From NCBI GenBank assembly GCA_021817875.1, contig JAKAFQ010000219.1, positions 1-7,058 on the forward strand: a DNA stretch of 7,058 nucleotides, given 5' to 3'. Both the position numbers and the translations under genes were made by a program. Under the pieces are notes generated by a model. The model did not search any database, had not been told where the DNA came from, and was given only the letters and a program-made list of their open reading frames with translations. This document shows positions 1-5,173 of this stretch, one piece after another. Every line of letters begins with the position of its first letter. Position 1 is the first letter of the stretch. The stretch comes from Pseudomonadota bacterium (GTDB lineage: Bacteria; Pseudomonadota; Gammaproteobacteria; Steroidobacterales; Steroidobacteraceae).

Positions 1-2030
1 GCCCCACGTCCCCGGAGCTTTGGATCGGACTCGACACCGGAGGCACCTACACGGATGCGGTGGCGCTCGATGGCGAACGCCGGGTGATGGCGAGCGCCAA
101 GGCGCTCACGACGCACTGGGACTTGTCCATAGGGCTCGGTGCCGCGCTGCGCTCGGTGATCGATGCGCTGCCCGAAGGGGCGCGCCAGCGAGTCTCGCTC
201 GTGTCGGTCTCGACGACACTCGCAACGAATGCGGTCGTCGAGAATCGCTTCAGTCCGATCTGCGCGATCCTCGTGGGCTTCAATGAGCGCATGACCGAGC
301 AGACGGGAATTCAGAGCCGCCTGGGAGGGGTGGTGGCGCGCGTGCGCGGCGGACACGACCCGACCGGGCGGGAGGATCAGCCGCTCGATGAGGCGGCGGT
401 GGAGGCGGCGGTGCGCGAGTTCGCGCCCCAGGTCGAGGCCTTCGCCGTCGCGGCGCAGTTCTCCGTGCGCAATCCCGAGCACGAGCTGCGAGTGCGTGAA
501 CGCATCCGTGCCCTGTGCGGCAAGCCCGTGACCTGCAGCCACGAACTCAGCGCCCAGTTGAATGCGCCGAAGCGCGCGCTGACCGCCGCGCTCAATGCCC
601 GCCTGGTGCCGCAGATCCGGCATCTGCTCCACGCCCTGGGCCAGGCGCTCGAGCGTGAGGCGATCGCTGCTCCCTTGATGGTCGTGAAGGGCGATGGGAC
701 TCTGATGAGCGCGCGGGTCGCGCTGGAATATCCGGTGGAGACGGTGTTGTCCGGACCGGCGGCGAGCGTGGTGGGCGCGGCCTTTCTGAGCGGGCTCACC
801 GACTTCACGGTTGCCGACATGGGCGGTACGACCACCGACGTGGCGATCGTCGTCGACGAGCGGCCGGCGGTACGCCCCGACGGCGCGGTGATCGGCGGCT
901 GGCGGACCATGGTCGAAGCCGTCGACGTGCATACCTGCGGCCTCGGTGGCGACAGCGAGGTGCGCCTCGATCGGGAGGCGCACCTGCTGATCGGACCGCG
1001 CAGGGTGATGCCGCTGAGCCTGCTCGCCCATCAGTTCCCCGAGGTGAGGGCCGAACTCGCCGCGCTCGCCGGCGCCGAGCGCCTGCCGTCGTTTGCGGGC
1101 CAGTTCGCGCATCGCAATCCGGGGCGCGATCCCGGTCCGGATCTGGACCGTCTGCAGCGGCGGATCTGGGACGGGCTCAGTGCCACACCGCGCGGACTGG
1201 ATGGGGTCGCGCGTACCGCGCAGGGCGTCGAAGCGCTGCGGCGGCTCGTGGACCGGGGGCTTGCGAGCATGGCGGGCTTCACACCCAGCGATGCGCTGCA
1301 CGTCCTGGGCCGACAGGGCGGCTGGGATGCCCGGGCCGCCCGACTCGGCGCGGCGATCCTCGCCACCGAGGAGCGCAACGGGAGCGCTCGCAAGGACAAG
1401 GACTCACCGGAGGGCGTCAGCGAACGCGTCCTCGAGCTCGTGATCCGGCAGGCGGCCCGCGGCGTATTGGAAAGCGCGCTGGCGCAGGACCCCGGGGTGG
1501 AATCGCGGGAGGGCCGCTGGGGGCCGCTCGGCATTCTGATCGAGCGTGTGGTCGAGGGCCGGTCGCTGTCACGGCTCGTCGATGCGCAGCTGCGCCTGGC
1601 ACATCCGCTGGTCGCGATCGGTGCCCCGGCTGGCGCTTTCTATCCCGAAGTGGCGCGCCGCCTCGGCGCGCGGCTGGTCGTGCCCGAGCACGCGGCCGTG
1701 TGCAACGCCGTCGGCGCGGTCGCCGGGGTGGTGTCCGAGACCTGCGAGATCCTGGTGAACCAGCCGGAGTTCAAAGTCTTTCGGGTGCACGACCCGGCAG
1801 GACTGCGGGATTTCCCACAGGCGGATGAGGCGATCGAGCTCGCGAAGCGCCTCTCGCGCGACCGGGCGATCGAGGCGGCGCGCCGCGCCGGTGCGATCGA
1901 TCCGCACGTCGAAACGTCCGTCATCGAACGCCGGGCCCAGGTGGGCGCCGACGAGGACTACCTGGCCGAGGCGACCGTGCGATCGCGGGCCACGGGCCGG
2001 CCGGCGACCGGTCGTGCAGCCGAGGGTTGA
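1..2030 (+). CDS. Hydantoinase/oxoprolinase (HyuA-like) family protein, 5' end cut by window edge
   Basis: The gene is open at the left edge. The frame runs from base 3 and the first visible residues are PTSPELWIGLDTGGTYTDAV, so only a few N-terminal codons are missing; the GTG at 60 is internal, because it lies after the nucleotide-binding motif. About 675 residues are visible, near the usual HyuA length. Seen: the phosphate-1 loop GLDTGGTYTDAV (about 27-62), the STTLATNAV segment, VKGDGTLMS, the SGPAASVVGA segment, the phosphate-2 loop DMGGTTTD (816-839), and CGLGGDS (936-956). The C-terminal part has GAPAGAFYPEVARRLGARLV followed by VPEHAAVCNAVGAV. Known: this ASKHA-fold family uses ATP to open cyclic amides (hydantoins, 5-oxoproline) or activates related substrates in the cytoplasm, often with a HyuB partner. 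No HyuB follows here. The motifs around GDGTLM and LGGDS suggest a divergent subgroup, so the substrate is unknown. Family assignment is strong. Confidence 0.92.
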   Translation, partial: PTSPELWIGLDTGGTYTDAVALDGERRVMASAKALTTHWDLSIGLGAALRSVIDALPEGARQRVSLVSVSTTLATNAVVENRFSPICAILVGFNERMTEQTGIQSRLGGVVARVRGGHDPTGREDQPLDEAAVEAAVREFAPQVEAFAVAAQFSVRNPEHELRVRERIRALCGKPVTCSHELSAQLNAPKRALTAALNARLVPQIRHLLHALGQALEREAIAAPLMVVKGDGTLMSARVALEYPVETVLSGPAASVVGAAFLSGLTDFTVADMGGTTTDVAIVVDERPAVRPDGAVIGGWRTMVEAVDVHTCGLGGDSEVRLDREAHLLIGPRRVMPLSLLAHQFPEVRAELAALAGAERLPSFAGQFAHRNPGRDPGPDLDRLQRRIWDGLSATPRGLDGVARTAQGVEALRRLVDRGLASMAGFTPSDALHVLGRQGGWDARAARLGAAILATEERNGSARKDKDSPEGVSERVLELVIRQAARGVLESALAQDPGVESREGRWGPLGILIERVVEGRSLSRLVDAQLRLAHPLVAIGAPAGAFYPEVARRLGARLVVPEHAAVCNAVGAVAGVVSETCEILVNQPEFKVFRVHDPAGLRDFPQADEAIELAKRLSRDRAIEAARRAGAIDPHVETSVIERRAQVGADEDYLAEATVRSRATGRPATGRAAEG

Positions 2031-2066
2031 GCGCAATCCGCTCGCCGCTGCCGGGGTCCACCCACC

Positions 2067-2086
2067 CGCCGGACTCGCGTCTGGCG
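2067..2086. terminator. Small hairpin in the convergent gap, possible terminator
   Basis: The 78-bp gap between the two convergent stops (2030 and 2109) holds an 8-bp stem, CGCCGGAC (2067-2074) with GTCTGGCG (2079-2086), around a 4-nt loop. On the plus-strand RNA one pair is G-U. On the minus-strand RNA the same position is an A-C mismatch, but the loop reads GCGA, a GNRA tetraloop. No U-run follows on either strand, so it is not a classic intrinsic terminator. The position between convergent stops is the main argument; a chance hairpin in GC-rich DNA is possible. Confidence 0.25.
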
Positions 2087-2108
2087 ATCGGCCCGTACGC
2101 TCCTTCCG

Positions 2109-3344
2109 TCAGGGCAGAACCGCGGTCAACCTCGCCGTCTGCGCCGGTGAGGCGTGGCGTCTGCTGCCCGAGTCGTGGCGCGCCACGACCGGTGTCGAAT
2201 GCCTCGAGGCGTCATACCGGGCCATGATGCGGCGGAATTCGGCCGAGGTCAGCGGCAGATGGGTCTTGCCGTTCCAGGCGGAGCCCTTGGGCAGGCGGTT
2301 CTGCACGCGTGTCGCGACCAGGCCATCACCGACGATGCCTCGGCCCGAGACCGGCAGCGGCACGATCTTCGCGTTGGCGAGCAGAGCGCCGACGCGCGGC
2401 CAATCGATCCTCTGGTGCGCCCGTGCGAGGTCATGGACCAGGTTGGGCGTCAACATGTTGCCGAGCAGGGTGGTGTCGGTCTTCCACGGTCGCTTGTCAT
2501 CCTGCAGCGGGCCATAGGCCTGCAGGTACAGCCGATGGTGCTTCCAGCCGAACAGGTAGGGTTGATTGACGACCCGGACCGGCGTGCCGTTCGGCACCAT
2601 CCTGAACAGCTGCTTGATGTCCTCGGGGTACAGGTGGATGCAGCCGTGGCTGACGCGCCGGCCGACGCCGGCCGGCTTGTCGGTGCCGTGGATGAGATAG
2701 CCGGGCCAGGCGAGCGGCAGGGCGAAATTACCCAGCGGATTGGTTGGTCCGGCCTGAATGATCCGCGGCAGGGGCACGCCCTCGCGGGCATGCTCGGCCA
2801 GGATCGAACGCGGGACGATCCATACCGGATGCGCCTCGTGGCCGATGACTCGTGTCAGGCCCGTCGGTGTCGGCCAGCCGAGCCGGCCGATCCCGACCGG
2901 ATGGGTGATGACCACCTGCGGCTGGCCGGGCTGGTGCGGCGGAAAATAAAAGAGACGCATCGCGGCGAGATTCACCACGATGCCCACATGGGGCGCATCC
3001 GGCAGGATGAACTGGGTCGGCACGATGACCGGGGTTCCGACCGGAGCGAGCCACGGGTTCACCTTGGGATTGGCATGCATGATCGCGTCATTGCCCACGT
3101 CAAACCGCCGGGCAATATCGGAGAGCACCTGGTGCGGCTCGAGCCGCACGATCTGCACCCGGCCGATCACCGTCTGGCCCGGTTTGAGCACGAAGCGCTC
3201 GGTCTGCACCGGTGCCGGCAGCTTGGCGGACGTCGTGGCGATGGTGCCCGAAGCCGCGCTCGCACGGGGGGGCGCCAGGAAAAAGCCGAGTGCCCCCAGA
3301 GTGATGCAGATTACGAAGGGGATGCCGGATATGCTGTGTTTCAT
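2109..3344 (-). CDS. Exported LysM + L,D-transpeptidase (YkuD/ErfK type)
   Basis: This 411-residue protein forms 3-3 cross-links in peptidoglycan or attaches proteins to it in the periplasm. Seen: a signal peptide (K2/H3, hydrophobic 7-24, likely cleavage after ASA at 28-30); a LysM-like segment at about 68-113 (RLEPHQVLSDIARRFDV... ANPKVNPWLAPVGTPVIVP); and a YkuD catalytic domain at about 118-258 with GRLGWPTPTG, HGT (219-221) and SHGC (232-235, catalytic Cys235, codon 2640-2642). After it comes the conserved PYLFGWKHHRLYLQAYGPL stretch, then about 130 poorly recognisable residues ending in a basic, Ser/Ala-rich tail. LysM + YkuD + GW...LYLEA-like extension is the layout of the E. coli ErfK/YbiS group, but this protein is about 100 residues longer. 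Oddity: the usual Arg two residues after the catalytic Cys is His237 (SHGCIH). The gene is monocistronic, divergent from the sigma operon and convergent with the HyuA gene. The 401-residue plus-strand frame across it is a shadow. Confidence 0.93.
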   Translation of the reverse strand: MKHSISGIPFVICITLGALGFFLAPPRASAASGTIATTSAKLPAPVQTERFVLKPGQTVIGRVQIVRLEPHQVLSDIARRFDVGNDAIMHANPKVNPWLAPVGTPVIVPTQFILPDAPHVGIVVNLAAMRLFYFPPHQPGQPQVVITHPVGIGRLGWPTPTGLTRVIGHEAHPVWIVPRSILAEHAREGVPLPRIIQAGPTNPLGNFALPLAWPGYLIHGTDKPAGVGRRVSHGCIHLYPEDIKQLFRMVPNGTPVRVVNQPYLFGWKHHRLYLQAYGPLQDDKRPWKTDTTLLGNMLTPNLVHDLARAHQRIDWPRVGALLANAKIVPLPVSGRGIVGDGLVATRVQNRLPKGSAWNGKTHLPLTSAEFRRIMARYDASRHSTPVVARHDSGSRRHASPAQTARLTAVLP

Positions 3345-3352
3345 CGTGGCCG

Positions 3353-3382
3353 ATTATGACAGATCGATGATTCAAATGTTCA
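3353..3382 (-). promoter_or_regulatory. Candidate promoter of the L,D-transpeptidase gene
   Basis: On the minus strand, TGAACA (3377-3382) and CATAAT (3353-3358) are separated by 18 bp and resemble sigma-70 -35 and -10 boxes. The -10 box would lie only 8 nt before the ATG at 3344, giving a very short or leaderless mRNA. That fits the absence of a Shine-Dalgarno sequence before this start. This is the most AT-rich spot in the intergenic region. No experimental support can be drawn from the sequence. Confidence 0.3.
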
Positions 3383-3399
3383 GCGGTGCCGGACGGAGC

Positions 3400-3416
3400 G
3401 CGGCCGCGGCGGCCGC
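3400..3416. repeat. Paired GCGGCCGC palindromes in the divergent intergenic region
   Basis: The 8-bp palindrome GCGGCCGC occurs at 3400-3407 and again at 3409-3416, separated by one base; a third copy lies at 3481-3488. The first two form one larger inverted repeat with a 1-nt centre. In DNA this GC-rich the copies may be chance, but three within 90 bp between divergent genes could also be an operator-like pattern. Function is unknown. Confidence 0.35.
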
Positions 3417-3437
3417 CTGTTCGCCGGGCGCAGCAGG

Positions 3438-3458
3438 GCCGGCCGACGTCCGGCCGGC
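3438..3458. repeat. Perfect 8-bp inverted repeat (hairpin or operator candidate)
   Basis: GCCGGCCG (3438-3445) and CGGCCGGC (3451-3458) are exact reverse complements around a 5-nt spacer ACGTC. The element sits between the divergent transpeptidase and sigma-factor genes, upstream of the putative sigma promoter. No T-run follows, and no gene end is near, so a terminator role is unlikely. It could be a regulator-binding site, or simply GC-rich chance. Confidence 0.35.
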
Positions 3459-3473
3459 TCGCGCGGACCGCGA

Positions 3474-3503
3474 TTGATCTGCGGCCGCGTCCCCCTCTAA
3501 TAC
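3474..3503 (+). promoter_or_regulatory. Candidate promoter of the sigma-fecR-receptor operon
   Basis: TTGATC (3474-3479) and TAATAC (3498-3503) with an 18-bp spacer give a moderate match to sigma-70 boxes, about 30 bp before the sigma-factor ATG at 3534. The CTCTAATACTCTAG stretch stands out as AT-rich within GC-rich DNA. Operons of this kind are often autoregulated by their own ECF sigma factor, whose promoter consensus I cannot derive from one site. A GAGAG at 3522-3526, 7 nt before the ATG, is the best ribosome-binding site. Confidence 0.35.
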
Positions 3504-3533
3504 TCTAGTCGCCTTTGGTGCGAGAGCCGGCGG

Positions 3534-4139
3534 ATGCATGAAGAGGATCTGAAACTCGTGCGCAGATTGATGTCGCGTGACCACGCGGCATTCCGGGAGT
3601 TCTTTGACGACTACTTTCCGCGGCTGTTCCGTTTCGCGTTGCGCCGGGTGAACGACGATCAGGAAGCCGCGCGTGACGTCGTCCAGAACGCTCTGACCCG
3701 TGGCGTGCGCCGGCTGGAGACCTATCGCGGCGAAGCCAGTCTGTTCACGTGGTTCTGCCAGATCACGCGGCGGGAACTGTCCGAGCATGTGGCGCGCGCC
3801 GTGCGCGAACAGACGTACGTGAGCCGGCTGGTCGAGCTGGAGGATGATCCGCATACGCGAGCGACACTCGAGTCCATCCCGGCCGATGCCGGCACCGAAC
3901 CCGAAGCGGTGGCGCACCGTGAGGATCTGGCGGGACGGGTGCACGCCGCGCTCGACTATCTGCCGAGCCGCTATGCCAGGGTCCTGGAGCTGAAATATCT
4001 GGAGGACTTGTCGGTTGAGGCGATCGCCACCCGGCTCGGCGTGACCGTCATCGCCGTTCAGTCCCTGCTCGCGCGCGCGCGGCAGGCCTTCAGGGATGTC
4101 GGGAGTTCGCTGTCGCCGAGCACCGGGGGAGTAAAATGA
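3534..4139 (+). CDS. ECF-type RNA polymerase sigma factor (FecI-like position)
   Basis: This 201-residue protein recruits RNA polymerase to a specific set of promoters. Seen: region 2 at about 16-86 (AFREFFDDYFPRLFRFALRR, then EAARDVVQNALTRGVRRLE and the helix ASLFTWFCQITRREL); a linker at about 95-130 rich in acidic residues and without a region 3, as in the ECF class; and region 4 at about 134-187 (HAALDYLPSRYARVLELKYL), whose helix-turn-helix runs DLSVEAIATRLGVTVIAVQSL followed by LARARQAF. Length is normal for ECF factors. The first gene of a three-gene operon, it overlaps the FecR-like gene by four bases (ATGA, 4136-4139), which implies translational coupling and balanced production of sigma and its regulator. 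The start at 3534 is preceded by GAGAG. By context it should drive this operon in response to the receptor's ligand. Its target promoters are unknown. Confidence 0.93.
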   Translation: MHEEDLKLVRRLMSRDHAAFREFFDDYFPRLFRFALRRVNDDQEAARDVVQNALTRGVRRLETYRGEASLFTWFCQITRRELSEHVARAVREQTYVSRLVELEDDPHTRATLESIPADAGTEPEAVAHREDLAGRVHAALDYLPSRYARVLELKYLEDLSVEAIATRLGVTVIAVQSLLARARQAFRDVGSSLSPSTGGVK

Positions 4140-5152
4140 ATTCCGAACGAGACAGACGGGCGGATGGGTCGGACGAGATCGCGCGGCTGATCGCGGCGGC
4201 AGGCAGACGGCCCGCGCCGTCGGCGCAGATGCACGAGTCCGTCAGGAGCGCCGTGGAGCAGGCCTGGAGCGAAGCCGTCTCGCGCGGCAGATTCCGCCGC
4301 CGTTCCGCGTGGCTGGCCGCCGCCGCCGCACTCGGCGCGATCGGTTTCAGTCTGTTCTGGCTCACGCTGCGCCAACCGGTGGCGGCCGATTCGGACGCGA
4401 CGCTGTTGGCGGCGCGCGGCGAGGTCACGGTGAGGGCACCGGGTGACGGGCAGGTGATCGTGGCCGGCAGCCGTCTGCCGGTCGGTACGACCGTGCGCAC
4501 CGCACCCAGCGGATTCGTGCTGATGACCGTCGCCTCGGTGTCGATGCGCATCGGTCCAGACAGCACGGTGCGCATCGGCGGGGCCGGCCATGTACGCCTG
4601 AGCGAGGGGCGGATTTACGCGGAAACGGCCGAGTCCGGCGCTGGCGGCCCGCCGCTGGTTGTGCAGACGCCGTTTGGAATCGTCTCGCATCTGGGCACGC
4701 AGTTTCAGGTGCAGGTCAGCACCTCCGCCATGGACGTCAGCGTCCGCAGTGGCCGTGTTCGCGTGGCCGAGACTGATGCCCGCGAACAGACGCTGACGCA
4801 GGGCGAGGGTGTCCAGGTGCTGAGCGGTGGTGACGTGCTGCGCATGCGGGTCGCGCCTTACGGGCCGAGTTGGGCGTGGGCGGATGCGCTGGTGCCGGAC
4901 TTCCCGATCGACGGCCGGCCGCTTTCCGAGTTTCTGGCCTGGTACGCGCACGAGACCGGACTGCGGCTGGTCCTGGTCGGCGCGGATGCGGCCACCGCCG
5001 TCAGGCGCACGGTTCTCTCCGGGACCATCGCCGGCCTGACGCCGGACCAAGCGCTGGCGGCGGTCATGGCGACCACCGGACTCGATTATGATACGACTGT
5101 CTCCGGCGAGTTACGGATCCGCATGAGGGCTCGTGCGGCTCGAGCCCGGTGA
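4136..5152 (+). CDS. FecR-family transmembrane anti-sigma factor/regulator
   Basis: This 338-residue inner-membrane protein should hold or activate the sigma factor encoded just upstream and relay the signal from the receptor. Seen: a cytoplasmic N-terminal segment (about 1-50, IARLIAAAGRRPAPSAQMHE, likely sigma-binding); a basic stretch RGRFRRR (50-56); one membrane helix (about 58-78), giving an N-in, C-out topology; a FecR domain (about 88-230) with LLAARGEVTVR, TVRTAPSGFVLM, LSEGRIYAE, VQTPFGIVSHLGTQFQV and VSVRSGRVRV; and a C-terminal STN-like module (about 258-328, IDGRPLSEFLAWYAHETGLR to GELRIR). The tail is Arg-rich (RMRARAARAR). The start is fixed by the ATGA overlap with the sigma gene and by a strong ribosome-binding site, GGGGGAG at 4125-4131. 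The N-terminus is not the classic FecR/FpvR form with an obvious Trp-rich motif, so whether it inhibits or activates sigma is open. Confidence 0.92.
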   Translation: MNSERDRRADGSDEIARLIAAAGRRPAPSAQMHESVRSAVEQAWSEAVSRGRFRRRSAWLAAAAALGAIGFSLFWLTLRQPVAADSDATLLAARGEVTVRAPGDGQVIVAGSRLPVGTTVRTAPSGFVLMTVASVSMRIGPDSTVRIGGAGHVRLSEGRIYAETAESGAGGPPLVVQTPFGIVSHLGTQFQVQVSTSAMDVSVRSGRVRVAETDAREQTLTQGEGVQVLSGGDVLRMRVAPYGPSWAWADALVPDFPIDGRPLSEFLAWYAHETGLRLVLVGADAATAVRRTVLSGTIAGLTPDQALAAVMATTGLDYDTTVSGELRIRMRARAARAR

Positions 5153-5173
5153 GGCGTGCGGCGGCGGTACTGA

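Noticed and set aside
1825..2517. 230-codon plus-strand frame bridging the HyuA end, the convergent gap and the transpeptidase 3' end
   Set aside because: It overlaps two supported genes in wrong frames and its product is Arg/Pro/Ser-rich without any domain.
2154..3359. 401-codon plus-strand open frame across the L,D-transpeptidase gene
   Set aside because: It is an antisense shadow: its translation has no recognisable domain, while the minus strand has a signal peptide, LysM and the SHGC active site.
3438..3458. Inverted repeat as an intrinsic terminator
   Set aside because: No T-run follows on either strand and both flanking genes are transcribed away from it.
3372..3944. 190-codon minus-strand frame upstream of the transpeptidase gene and opposite the sigma factor
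   Set aside because: It opposes clear sigma regions 2 and 4 and has no recognisable product.
4058..5050. 330-codon minus-strand open frame opposite fecR
   Set aside because: The product is rich in Arg, Gly, His and Gln without motifs, and it opposes a well-supported FecR gene.
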